A stretch of DNA of 64,000 nucleotides from Streptomyces alanosinicus (GTDB lineage Bacteria; Actinomycetota; Actinomycetes; Streptomycetales; Streptomycetaceae). The stretch is from the NCBI RefSeq assembly GCF_014650595.1, contig NZ_BMVG01000038.1:1-64000 (forward strand). Direction: 5' to 3'. Position numbers and translations under genes: made by a program. The notes beneath the pieces are model-generated. The model searched no databases and had not been told where the DNA came from. It saw only the letters and a program-made list of their open reading frames with translations. Numbering within the stretch: position 1 is the stretch's first letter; each line of letters starts with the position of its first letter. Below are positions 51,659-59,647 of the stretch, in pieces.

Positions 51659-52906
51659 TCAGCGAGCCCTGTCGAACTCGCGCACTACCTGTGGCAGGGC
51701 CTTGAGGATCGTCGTGCTGTGGTCGAACTCGCCGACATCACTGAGCTGTTGGTCAGCACCCTTGGCCGTCAGCTGGCGCCGGCAGCGCAGGGAGTTCGTG
51801 AAGGAGACGTCCTTGTCGCCCCTGGCGTGAAAAAGGTGCACCGGAACATCGGGCCGCCAGTCACAGGTGGTGTCCATCACCTCCAGATTGCGCCGCAGAT
51901 CCCCCGTGGGGTGGCGCACCTTCTGAAGGAAGGCTTCGGTGAACAGCTGCTTCGAGGTCCTGGGCAGTGCGGCCGCGATCTGCGACGCCTTGTGGTCGCC
52001 GTCGAACAGCGTCTCCACCGTCTTGTCGTAAGGCGCTCGGAACGCCTGGTCCGGGGCGCCGTACAAGCCGTACATCCGGTTCCACGCGGTCGCGAAATAG
52101 GCGAGGTAGAGCGAGGACCGGTCGACCTTGTCGTCTGCCGCGGCGGCCTCGAAACCGCTCAGATGGAACGGGCCGGCGACCGGGGCGAGGGCACCCGGAC
52201 GGAAATACGGATCGGCGCCCTGTTGCAGGGCCCGCCCGACCAGCATCGTGGCGGGGCCGCCCTGGGAGAACCCGCTGACGAGTACGCGCCGGTCGAGGCC
52301 GCGACCTTCCCTGCGGGCGAACGTGCGTGTCGCCCGCAACGCGTCCACCGAGGCGGTGACGGTCGCCTTCGGGTTCCCGTACGGATGGGTTCCGGGGCCC
52401 TTTCCCAGGCCGAGGTAGTCCGGGGCGGATACCGCGCGCCCGGTCGAGGCGAACAGCAGCGCCGTGGCCCGGTCGGGCGATTCGTCGTTCACCGAGGCCA
52501 CCTCTCCCCGGTACACCTCGGTGCCGTGCAGCCAGGACACGACGCGAAGGTCGCGATCGTCGTTCTTCGGTATCGCGACCAGCTCGCTGGCCGTGGTGGG
52601 CTTGCCCTTGAAATCGACGGTGCGATAGACGATCCGGTCGGCCCGCACGCCGTAGCGGACCTGTGTCGCATCGATACCCGCCTTGGCCACGCGGGCTGCG
52701 ACCTCCTTGGCGTCCAGGTCCGCCACGGGGGTCACGGAGACCACCGAACCGCGCGTTGCGGGATGCGGGTGGGCAGGCGAGGAAACGCGCCGGCTGTCGT
52801 CTCCGCATCCGGCCGCCGCCAGTACGGTCACGGCACACACCAGGGCGAGGGCTGCGTGCTTGGCTGAACTTCCGTCGAACCGAGAGTCGAACCGAAAAAT
52901 GTTCAT
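51659..52906 (-). CDS. Secreted lipase-like lipoprotein (LIP-domain alpha/beta hydrolase)
   Basis: A 415-residue exported hydrolase. The signal peptide (HAALALVCAVTVLAAAGC) ends with the lipobox LAAAGC. The catalytic elbow is RVLVSGFSQGGPATMLVGRA (G-x-S-x-G), with ASELVAIPKNDDRDLRVVSW and VHLFHARGDKDVSFTNSLRC (Asp) and GEFDHSTTI (His). The layout matches the secretory-lipase family acting on esters. Two Cys in TTCDW and LRCRR may form a disulfide. MNIFRF was taken as start; the longer frame has no signal sequence logic. Confidence 0.88.
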   Translation of the reverse strand: MNIFRFDSRFDGSSAKHAALALVCAVTVLAAAGCGDDSRRVSSPAHPHPATRGSVVSVTPVADLDAKEVAARVAKAGIDATQVRYGVRADRIVYRTVDFKGKPTTASELVAIPKNDDRDLRVVSWLHGTEVYRGEVASVNDESPDRATALLFASTGRAVSAPDYLGLGKGPGTHPYGNPKATVTASVDALRATRTFARREGRGLDRRVLVSGFSQGGPATMLVGRALQQGADPYFRPGALAPVAGPFHLSGFEAAAADDKVDRSSLYLAYFATAWNRMYGLYGAPDQAFRAPYDKTVETLFDGDHKASQIAAALPRTSKQLFTEAFLQKVRHPTGDLRRNLEVMDTTCDWRPDVPVHLFHARGDKDVSFTNSLRCRRQLTAKGADQQLSDVGEFDHSTTILKALPQVVREFDRAR

Positions 52907-53021
52907 GGCTGGACTCTGCCGTTCCCGGCACACTCGGCGCATTGCGACCAACACCCCACTCAGCAGGGGGTTTTCCCTACCTGCGTGGCCGGCCCTGCGC
53001 GGAAAGGGTGAGAGCCCGACG

Positions 53022-54533
53022 CTAGGCGGATTTGGCCGTCGCGCGGACGCCGAAGTGGACGTACCGGCTGCCGTCGGCGAGGGCGTAGAACACCACGGGA
53101 ATCCAGGCGTCCTGCTCGTTGCGGCGGCCGGCGAACACCGTCTTCACCGGTGTGTGCGAGACCGGGGTCAGGTGCCAGACCAGCGGGTCGAAGGAGCCCG
53201 CCAGGCCGTCCGCGCCCTCGTACGTCAGCCGCAGTGTGTCCGGGCCGCCGTCGCCGGCAGTGATGGTCATCAGGAAGCCCTCGCGCTTGTAGCTGCCGAG
53301 GAACGGCCCCGTCTCCACGGCCAGGGGCTCGGAGGCCGGCGCGAACCCGGGCATGGTGACACCGGCGAGTTCGGCGCAGAGCTCGCGGCAGAGTGCCTCG
53401 AAGACCTTGGGCGCGGCCCCGCCGCCGTTGGTCAGCAGGGCGATGGCGAGGCCCTTCTCCGGGATGGCACGCAGGTAGGCGAGCTGGCCGAAGGTGCTGC
53501 CGTCGTGGCCGAAGCCGCGCGCGCCGTCCCACTCGAACAGGCCCCAGCCCAGGCCCCAGTGGGCGCCGAGGAACCACTGGTCGGGCATCTCGACCTCGCG
53601 GGTCAGCATCGCCTCGACCACGGCGGCGGGCAGCACCCGGGTGCCGTCCGGCGCGGTCCCGCCGTCCACGAAGGCCCGCGCGAACCGGGCCACGTCGGCG
53701 GCGGTCGCGCTGATCCCGCCGTACGGGCCGGCCGAACGCGGCAGCATGTTCCAGAGCGGGGTGGGGACGGGGGTCTCGCCCGGCTCGCCCATGTGCCCCA
53801 TGGCGGCGCGGAAGCGCAGCACCTCCTCGGGCAGGGTCATGGTGTGCTCCAGCCCGAGCGGGGCGAGGAGCAGCTCCTTGAGCGCCTCGTCCCAGGTCTG
53901 GCCGGTGACCACCTCGACGATCCGGCCGAGGACGTTGTAGGCGGTGCTGGAGTACGACATGGTGACGCCGGGCGGGTTGGTCAGGCCGACGGTCCGGACG
54001 CCCTCGATGTAGCGGGCCAGGCAGTCGTCGCCCCGGCCGGTGTCGTTGACGTAATCGCCCTCGATGCCGCTGGTGTGGTTGAGCAGCTGGCGCGGCGTGA
54101 TCGTCCGGGTGGCCCCGGCGTCGGCGACCGCGAAGTCCGGCAGGACGTCCGCGACCGGCGCGTCGAGGTCCAGCTTCCCGGCGTCGGCGAGCAGCACCAC
54201 CATGGCCGCGGTGTAGCCCTTGCTGACGGAGCCGATCTGGAACACGGAGTCCGGGGTCACCGTGACGCCGGTGCCGGTGTGCAGGATGCCGGCGGCCACC
54301 TCGTGGATCTCGCCGTCGGCGAGCACGGCGAGGGCGGCGCCGGGGATGTGGTGGGCGGTGAGGAGCTCGTCGAGCCGGGCCTGCCAGCGGGCGGTGTCGA
54401 ACGCCGGGGCGTCGTCGCTCACGCCCAGCGCGCGGTTGACCGTACGGGCCACGTCGCGGTCGGTCTGTTCCAGGATCTTGGCCACCTCCTGGTCGACGAG
54501 CTTCGACACTTCCCGGCGCAGGTTTTCCGACAT
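53022..54533 (-). CDS. Serine hydrolase, beta-lactamase/S12 family, copy 1
   Basis: A 503-residue penicillin-binding-protein-like serine hydrolase. The nucleophile S-x-x-K lies in VFQIGSVSKGYTAAMVVLLA, the Y-x-N equivalent in SYSSTAYNVLGRIVEVVTGQ, and GFGHDGSTFGQLAYLRAIPE carries the H-x-G triad position. TRTITPRQLLNHTSGIEGDY is a family block. A C-terminal lipocalin-like region (FLGSYKREGFLMTI to TVFAGRRNEQDAW) follows the barrel. No signal peptide is visible, so it is probably cytoplasmic, an esterase or aminopeptidase rather than a resistance enzyme. It is 65 bases after the rhomboid-like gene. Confidence 0.88.
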   Translation of the reverse strand: MSENLRREVSKLVDQEVAKILEQTDRDVARTVNRALGVSDDAPAFDTARWQARLDELLTAHHIPGAALAVLADGEIHEVAAGILHTGTGVTVTPDSVFQIGSVSKGYTAAMVVLLADAGKLDLDAPVADVLPDFAVADAGATRTITPRQLLNHTSGIEGDYVNDTGRGDDCLARYIEGVRTVGLTNPPGVTMSYSSTAYNVLGRIVEVVTGQTWDEALKELLLAPLGLEHTMTLPEEVLRFRAAMGHMGEPGETPVPTPLWNMLPRSAGPYGGISATAADVARFARAFVDGGTAPDGTRVLPAAVVEAMLTREVEMPDQWFLGAHWGLGWGLFEWDGARGFGHDGSTFGQLAYLRAIPEKGLAIALLTNGGGAAPKVFEALCRELCAELAGVTMPGFAPASEPLAVETGPFLGSYKREGFLMTITAGDGGPDTLRLTYEGADGLAGSFDPLVWHLTPVSHTPVKTVFAGRRNEQDAWIPVVFYALADGSRYVHFGVRATAKSA

Positions 54534-54598
54534 GCCGGCTCCCTCGTGGTCAAGGTGGAATGGCGCGAGTGGCGTGGGGCGGGGCGGGGGCCTGCCGG

Positions 54599-55417
54599 CT
54601 AGCCGGCGCTGCGGGTCCGCCGGCCGACGAGCCCGGTCAGTGAGGCGACCGTCGTGCGCGGCGGCTGCCGGAGGTCGCGGTCCGGGTGCAGAACGGTGCG
54701 GAACACGGCCCAGGCGAGTGCGCCGAGGGCGAAGCCGTAGCAGGAGACCAGCCCGTGCCCGTTCTCCTGCGCGAACCACATCGCCAGCCCGAGCACCGGC
54801 ACGCCGAGCGCGAGCAGCCGGTTCTTGCGGACGGCCGTGCCGCGGCTCGCGCCCTCGTCGTCGGAGCCCTTCCCGGCACCCTGGCCGGCGGCCTCGCCGG
54901 AGTTCTCGTCGGCGCCGCCGCGCAGCAGCAGGGCCGCGGCCAGCGTCGCGCCCAGGAAGTAGGTGGCACCGGAGCTGCCGGCGAAGTTGCGGGGGTCGGT
55001 GCTGTGGGAGGTCTGGCCCCACAGCTTGTCGATCTGCTCCGGCAGCAGGATGCCCGCGGCGAACAGGCCGAGCGTCAGCGGCGCACCCCAGAACCAGTCG
55101 GCGAAGGCCGCGACGGCGGCGAGGGTGACGATGTTCCAGGCCGCCCCGCCGAAGCCGCCGTTCTGCATGAAGACCGAGGTGACCACGCGCCACCAGCCGG
55201 ACTTCGACGGGTCCGCGTCGAGCGCGCCCATCGCCCCCGACCAGCAGAGCTGGAGGGCCACCCCGGCGAGCGCGATCCCGGTCAGGCCGACACCGGCCCA
55301 GGGGATCCGCCGTTGTCCCAGCGTGCTCTGGCCGATCAAGGCCAGACCACCTTTGAACATCAGCACCATCAGTGCCGCCGTGGTCACGTTGAACAGCACG
55401 ATGTCCATCGTCACCAC
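54599..55417 (-). CDS. Rhomboid-family-like membrane protein
   Basis: A 272-residue membrane protein with six or seven helices. The rhomboid L1 loop is visible (GWWRVVTSVFMQNGGFGGAAWNIVTL, the WR and N positions). The catalytic Ser equivalent lies in RNFAGSSGATYFLGATLAAA (G-S-S-G for G-x-S-G). The His equivalent is in ENGHGLVSCYGFALGALAW. A 45-residue charged insert (GGADENSGEAAGQGAGKGSDDEG) interrupts between these, unusual for rhomboids. Start is one of GTG/GTG/ATG in MVTM; GGAGGGG precedes them. Intramembrane proteolysis is plausible but unproven. Likely co-transcribed with the S12 gene. Confidence 0.68.
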   Translation of the reverse strand: MVTMDIVLFNVTTAALMVLMFKGGLALIGQSTLGQRRIPWAGVGLTGIALAGVALQLCWSGAMGALDADPSKSGWWRVVTSVFMQNGGFGGAAWNIVTLAAVAAFADWFWGAPLTLGLFAAGILLPEQIDKLWGQTSHSTDPRNFAGSSGATYFLGATLAAALLLRGGADENSGEAAGQGAGKGSDDEGASRGTAVRKNRLLALGVPVLGLAMWFAQENGHGLVSCYGFALGALAWAVFRTVLHPDRDLRQPPRTTVASLTGLVGRRTRSAG

Positions 55418-55474
55418 CCCCCTCCAGGCCGTGTGCGATTTCGCTGATCATGACAGTAGCGTGACCCGGGGCTT

Positions 55475-55493
55475 TTTCAAACAGTGTTTGAAA
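55475..55493. promoter_or_regulatory. TetR operator between rhomboid-like and TetR genes
   Basis: TTTCAAACA-G-TGTTTGAAA is a perfect 9-1-9 palindrome, 28 bases upstream of the TetR GTG and 58 bases from the rhomboid-like start. It can control both divergent units. Confidence 0.75.
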
Positions 55494-55520
55494 GCGGGCT
55501 CGGCTCGCTAGACTGCGGCC

Positions 55521-56189
55521 GTGAAGCTGACCGCAGACCGGATCATCGACGCGGGGATGGCGGTGTTCGCGCAGACCGGCTACCACGGTTTCTCCGTGCG
55601 CCAGGTCGCGGACCGGCTCGACGTGCACGCCGGCAGCCTCTACTACCACGTGCCCAGCAGGGCCGCGCTGCTCCAGCTGATGGCCGACCGGGTGGCCGGG
55701 CAGGCATACGAGGCCGGCACCGCCGCCCTGGCCGGACTGCCCGCGCAGGCAGGCTGGTCGGCGCGGGTCACGGCGCAGGCCGTCGCCCTGCGGCAGAGCA
55801 TCCGGCAGCACCCCGGTGGGGCGATCATGCTCGCCGGCAGCCCGAAAACCCTCAGCCCCGGCGCGCTCTCGCTGATGGAACGGCTGCTCACCACCCTCGC
55901 CGAGGCCGGCGTGCCCCCGGAGCATCGCGGCACCGCCGCCGACACCGTGCTCAGCCACGTCACCGGCTACGTGCTCCAGGAACAGAGCGAGCCACCCGCG
56001 GTGCCGGTCACGGCCGAGGACGGTGCCGCCCTCCACCGGAGCTTCCCCCGGACGGCGGCCGCCGCGGCCGAGCGCGGGCCTGACGAGAAGTTCACCCGCA
56101 GCCTGGACCTGCTCTGCGCCGGCATCGGGACGCTGATCCGGCCGCTGTCCGAGGGGGCACCGTCCGGAGAACCGGACGGGAGGAGCTAG
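55521..56189 (+). CDS. TetR-family regulator of the rhomboid/S12 unit
   Basis: A 222-residue TetR-family protein. The helix-turn-helix is FSVRQVADRLDVHAGSLYYHVPS; the C-terminal ligand domain (HPGGAIMLAGSPKTLSPGAL) is of the TetR_C_33-like shape. The GTG start lies 28 bases after a perfect palindrome. The stop codon TAG is part of the CTAG that flanks the small inverted-repeat element downstream, so the native C-terminus may have been altered by insertion. Length is normal. Confidence 0.88.
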   Translation: MKLTADRIIDAGMAVFAQTGYHGFSVRQVADRLDVHAGSLYYHVPSRAALLQLMADRVAGQAYEAGTAALAGLPAQAGWSARVTAQAVALRQSIRQHPGGAIMLAGSPKTLSPGALSLMERLLTTLAEAGVPPEHRGTAADTVLSHVTGYVLQEQSEPPAVPVTAEDGAALHRSFPRTAAAAAERGPDEKFTRSLDLLCAGIGTLIRPLSEGAPSGEPDGRS

Positions 56190-56256
56190 GGCGTGTTGCG
56201 AAAGTCCCGCCTGCCGCCCTCCGGGCGTACGACGGGACGTTCGCAACACGCCCTAG
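56186..56256. mobile_element. 71-bp MITE-like element with CTAG ends
   Basis: Arms 56186-56209 and 56233-56256 are complementary at 23 of 24 positions (left arm begins CTAGGGCGTGTTGCG, right arm ends CGCAACACGCCCTAG). Both ends bear CTAG, typical of IS630-type target duplication. The 23-bp centre (CCTGCCGCCCTCCGGGCGTA and flanks) has a small hairpin. No open reading frame. From memory similar ends occur elsewhere in Streptomyces. Confidence 0.65.
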
Positions 56257-56282
56257 TACTCCAGCTGGTTTTCGCCCCGGCA

Positions 56283-57680
56283 TCAGGCGACCTTCGGCGC
56301 CGCCCGCATCCCGATGTAGCAGCACTCCGTGCCGTCGCCCAGTGTCGAGAACACCACCGGCATGTAGCCCTCGCTGAACGACGGGCCCGCGCCCGTCCCC
56401 GCGAAGACGGACTCCGTCACGGCGTACAGCTCCACGTCCAGCGGCGGCGAGAAGTCCTTCATGCCGTCCACGAACTCGTAGACCAGGTGGGGCGCGCCCT
56501 CGCGCTCGGAGACGGTGATGACGACACCGGCGCGCTTGTACGTCCCGACGTAGCGCGAGAAGTCCACCACCGGTGCCTGCGCGGGCGGTTCGAACGCGTC
56601 CGGCATCCGTACACCCGCCAGGTCGCCGAGCAGTTCGCGGAAGAGCGCCGCGTAGAGTTCGCGCGCGCCGCCGCCGTTGGTGAGCAGTGCGACGGCCACG
56701 CCCGCCTGCGGGACCACGCGGAGGTAGCCGTACTGGCCGATCGCGGCGCCGTCGTGGCCGTACCCCGCGATGCCGTCCCAGTCGTAGAGGGTCCAGCCGA
56801 GGCCCCAACCGTCCGCGCTGACCGTCCACTTGTCGGGCACGTCGGCCACGCGGCGCTGCATCAGCTCGACGGTCTCGGCGCGAAGCAGCCGCGTCCCGTC
56901 GGGTGCCGTGCCGCCGTCGAGGTGCATCTTGGCCAGGCGCGCCACGTCACCCGCCGAGACCAGGACCCTGCCGTACGGGCCCGCCGAGCGCGGCATCAAG
57001 TCCCAGGCGGGGGCCGGGTCCGGGTACTGGCCCGGCTCCCCGAGGTGGCTCATCGCGACCCGGTACGCGAGGGCCTCCTCGGGCAGCGTCATGGAGCGTT
57101 CGAGGCCGAGCGGGGTGAAGAGGCGGTCTTTCAGGGCCTCGTCCCAGGTCTGGCCGGTCAGGACCTCGATGATGCGGCCGAGGACGTTGTAGCCGATGCC
57201 GCTGTAGGAGACGGCGGTGCCGGGACGGCAGTCCAGGGCGACGTCCTTGGCGGCCTCGACGTACCGGGCGAGACAGTCGTCGCCGCGTCCGGCGTCGTAG
57301 GTGAAGTCACAGGTCAACCCGCTGGTGTGGGAGAGGAGTTGGCGGGTGGTGATGGTCCGCGTGGCCTCCTCGTCGGCCGTCCCGAACTCGGGGACGATGT
57401 CCTTCACCGGCGTGTCCAGGTCCAGTTCACCCGAGTCGACGAGGCGCATGATCAGCGTCGAGGTGTAGACCTTGGCTATCGAACCGGACTGGAACACCGA
57501 GTCCGTCGTCACCTCCACCCCGGTCCCCCGGTGCAGCACACCGCTCGCCAGCTCGTGGACCTCCCCGTCGACAAGCACCGCCAGCGCGGCCCCCGGCACA
57601 TGGTGGGCGGCACGCAGCTCGTCGAACCGGGCCTGCCAGTGCGCGAGGTCGAGGCTGCGGTCGAACTTCTTCTCCGACAT
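56283..57680 (-). CDS. Serine hydrolase, beta-lactamase/S12 family, copy 2
   Basis: A 465-residue paralogue of the 53.0-kb hydrolase. SxxK is in VFQSGSIAKVYTSTLIMRLV (S-I-A-K), the Tyr motif in SYSGIGYNVLGRIIEVLTGQ, and GYGHDGAAIGQYGYLRVVPQ the final block. TRTITTRQLLSHTSGLTCDF matches the family. Domain 2 (RYVGTYKRAGVVITVSERE) is also present. Pairwise similarity to copy 1 runs throughout, including the LPEE(V/A)L and MPRSAGPYG segments, so the two arose by duplication. No signal peptide. AAGGAG sets the ATG. It is divergent from a second TetR gene. Confidence 0.88.
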   Translation of the reverse strand: MSEKKFDRSLDLAHWQARFDELRAAHHVPGAALAVLVDGEVHELASGVLHRGTGVEVTTDSVFQSGSIAKVYTSTLIMRLVDSGELDLDTPVKDIVPEFGTADEEATRTITTRQLLSHTSGLTCDFTYDAGRGDDCLARYVEAAKDVALDCRPGTAVSYSGIGYNVLGRIIEVLTGQTWDEALKDRLFTPLGLERSMTLPEEALAYRVAMSHLGEPGQYPDPAPAWDLMPRSAGPYGRVLVSAGDVARLAKMHLDGGTAPDGTRLLRAETVELMQRRVADVPDKWTVSADGWGLGWTLYDWDGIAGYGHDGAAIGQYGYLRVVPQAGVAVALLTNGGGARELYAALFRELLGDLAGVRMPDAFEPPAQAPVVDFSRYVGTYKRAGVVITVSEREGAPHLVYEFVDGMKDFSPPLDVELYAVTESVFAGTGAGPSFSEGYMPVVFSTLGDGTECCYIGMRAAPKVA

Positions 57681-57716
57681 GGGGACTCCTTCGGTGCGGT
57701 GCGTACATCGTTCTCT

Positions 57717-57739
57717 CGATGCGCACACTGTACGCATCG
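57717..57739. promoter_or_regulatory. Palindrome in the S12-copy-2/TetR intergenic region
   Basis: Outer arms CGATGCG and CGCATCG flank ACA-C-TGT, with one mismatched pair. A likely operator of the divergent TetR gene, covering both promoters. Confidence 0.65.
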
Positions 57740-57748
57740 AGGATCGTC

Positions 57749-57765
57749 GTGCGCAAGATGCGCAC
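57749..57765. promoter_or_regulatory. Second palindrome in the same region
   Basis: GTGCGC-AAGAT-GCGCAC is a perfect 6-5-6 inverted repeat 10 bases from the first. GTGCG half-sites recur at 57700 and 57769, suggesting several repressor contacts. Confidence 0.5.
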
Positions 57766-57826
57766 GTCGTGCGCTACCTTGATGGATGCGTCGGACACAT
57801 CGGCGCCGGACACACGAGGAGGCCCC

Positions 57827-58537
57827 ATGCCCGCCGACGAGAAGCCGATCGCCTCGGTCTGGACCCGCCCGCGCCGCGGACGCGAGCAGCTCAGCCGCGA
57901 GCAGATCGTCGCGGAGGCCGTTCAACTCCTCGACACGGACGGCCTGGAGTCCCTCAGCATGCGCAAGCTCGGCACCCGGCTCGACGCGGGCGCCACCTCG
58001 CTCTACCGCCACGTGGCCAACAAGGACGAGCTCATCGAGCTGGTCGTCGACGAGGTCTACGGCGAGCTTGAGATCCCTGCCACGGACACCGCGGACGCCG
58101 CGGACTGGCGGACCCTTGCCGCCCGCAGCGCCTACAGCCTGCGGGCGATGATCCTCCGCCACCCCTGGGTCGCCTCCGTACTCGGCCAGGTGGGCCTCAT
58201 CCACCTCGGTCCGAACGTGACGAAGATGTCGGAGCGCATGGCCGCCGTGTACAAGGCGGCCGGTTTCCCCTCGGACGAGACCGGACACGCCATGAAAACG
58301 GTCATCTCATACGTCATCGGAATGGCGACCAGCGAGGCCGCGTACCTGTCGCTGATCGCCCGAAGCGGCAAGAGCGAGCGGGAGTTCATCGAGAGCCTGC
58401 GGTCCGGCGGCGGGGAGGATCCGCAGGTCGAAGACCCCGGAAAGGCCCGCGACGAGACGTTCGACTACGGGCTCCGGCGCGTACTCGACGGCCTGCAGGT
58501 GCGACTCGACGAGATCCCCGGCGACGCCGCCGAATGA
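57827..58537 (+). CDS. TetR-family regulator with TetR_C_13-like domain
   Basis: A 236-residue TetR protein. The helix-turn-helix (SMRKLGTRLDAGATSLYRHVA) resembles the TetR/AcrR group with W-T-R-P-R-R-G-R-E-Q-L-S near the start. A C-terminal domain of the tetracyclin-repressor-like C type follows (ILRHPWVASVLGQVGLIHLG). GAGGAGG lies eight bases before the ATG; the frame is open further upstream. It is divergent from the S12 copy 2 gene, mirroring the first TetR/S12 unit. Confidence 0.88.
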   Translation: MPADEKPIASVWTRPRRGREQLSREQIVAEAVQLLDTDGLESLSMRKLGTRLDAGATSLYRHVANKDELIELVVDEVYGELEIPATDTADAADWRTLAARSAYSLRAMILRHPWVASVLGQVGLIHLGPNVTKMSERMAAVYKAAGFPSDETGHAMKTVISYVIGMATSEAAYLSLIARSGKSEREFIESLRSGGGEDPQVEDPGKARDETFDYGLRRVLDGLQVRLDEIPGDAAE

Positions 58538-58544
58538 TCCTGCC

Positions 58545-58830
58545 GGCGAGCTGAGTCACGATCTTCGAACCAGGATGCCGTTCCTCGGGATCCGCGAAGG
58601 CGCGGTTGGCCAGTGCGGTGCGCCGCAGGATGGACCAGATGGGTCCACCAAGTTGCCGGCGGGCGGCCTGGATCAGGGCGCGGTAGTCGGTCCAGGCAAA
58701 GCTCTTGCGCCCGTCGCGGCGGGTGTCGGCGCGGAGCCGGTAGATCTGTCGCGAGGACTGGCCCGTCCTCGAAGACGAACAAAGCATCGAGCGCCGCCGC
58801 GGTCAGCGTTCTTCGGCTCAAGAGTGAGTG
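58545..58830 (-). pseudogene. Degenerate IS630-like transposase fragment
   Basis: Minus-strand frames encode DALFVFEDGP (a possible DDE 'FEDE' remnant), then RKSFAWTDYRALIQAARRQL and GGPIWSILRRTALANRAFAD, typical of IS630 transposase core and C-terminus. Between GGPI and the ILRRTALANRAFADPEE end the catalytic block (usually VLVWDNLNVH) is deleted, and the frames shift. No terminal repeats were found. It lies between the second TetR gene and the PIN-domain gene. Confidence 0.6.
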
Positions 58831-58967
58831 TGACCCGGTGCGTGTTGTGCCCACTCAGAGCAGCGCCGGTCTCACCAGACACCACGCAGACCCGAAACCC
58901 CGCCTTCGCATGGGCGTCCTTGCGTAGCTCCGCGGATGTCATACTCGCCCCACGCAAGGAGAGCTGG

Positions 58968-59381
58968 TCACACGGAAACGAGGCGGACTCCTTCGCCGCA
59001 GAGCTTGGCCATGTCGTCGATGTCCGAGGTCAGCATGACCACAGGCCGCTGCTGCCGAAGCGCCAGATCGGCCACGGCCGCGTCGATGGCGTACTTGTGA
59101 CCGTGCAGCCCTGCCCCCATCAGCAGTGCTGAGGCCGCCTTTGCCTCCTCATCCCCCACCGGGGTCACGCGAAGGCCGGACAACAGCCAGCTCAGCCGTG
59201 CGCTGTTGGTGCGGGCGTGCACGGCCTCGATGATGGTGAGCGCACAGATCACCACTTCCATGCCACGCGAGCGCGCCTCCGCGACCAGCGCCACCACGGT
59301 CTCGTTGTCAGCGAGCAGTTGGGAGAGCCCCTCGCTGTCCAGGACCAGCGTCCCCTCGTGACTCAGCCTGCGGCGGGCCAC
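58968..59381 (-). CDS. PIN-domain protein, VapC-like toxin
   Basis: A 137-residue PIN protein. Acidic residues in the expected places: LVLDSEGLSQLLADN (first Asp), ALTIIEAVHARTN (Glu), YAIDAAVADLALRQQRPVVM (Asp), LTSDIDDM (last). These form the RNase active site of VapC toxins. It starts inside the end of the antitoxin-like gene, overlapping by 19 bases, so translation is coupled. The target RNA is unknown. Confidence 0.85.
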   Translation of the reverse strand: MARRRLSHEGTLVLDSEGLSQLLADNETVVALVAEARSRGMEVVICALTIIEAVHARTNSARLSWLLSGLRVTPVGDEEAKAASALLMGAGLHGHKYAIDAAVADLALRQQRPVVMLTSDIDDMAKLCGEGVRLVSV

Positions 59382-59647
59382 TGGTCTTCCTCGGCGAACA
59401 CCTCGTCGAACACCTGCCGCGCCCGCTGTTGCGCCTGCTCGGACACCGGCCCCTTGCGGCTCTCGTAGTCAGCCAGGTACTCGTCCAGCACCTGCCCCCT
59501 CAGCTCCCGCTCGACGGCCGCGGCAATGAACGCGGAGAACTCCCGCTTACCGACCCGCGCCCGGATGGCCTCCGCGGTCCCCTCAGGCAGAGACAGGCTG
59601 ACCCGGGTCGCCGGCCCCTCACCGATGCTGTACGTCGCCTCAGACAT
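59363..59647 (-). CDS. Ribbon-helix-helix antitoxin-like protein
   Basis: A 94-residue protein. The N-terminus (ATRVSLSLPEGTAEAIRARV) resembles CopG/RHH DNA-binding ribbons, with KREFSAFIAAAVERELRG as the following helices. The C-terminal half (EYLADYESRKGPVSEQAQQR) is charged and flexible, as in antitoxins that wrap the toxin. It is the upstream partner of the PIN gene. Autoregulation through its own promoter is expected for such modules but no operator was identified. Confidence 0.8.
   Translation of the reverse strand: MSEATYSIGEGPATRVSLSLPEGTAEAIRARVGKREFSAFIAAAVERELRGQVLDEYLADYESRKGPVSEQAQQRARQVFDEVFAEEDQWPAAG

Noticed and set aside
53022..56249. A 1075-residue open frame spanning the S12 hydrolase, rhomboid-like gene and part of TetR
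   Set aside because: Only the part from 54533 downwards has family similarity; the rest is antisense or out of frame to real genes.
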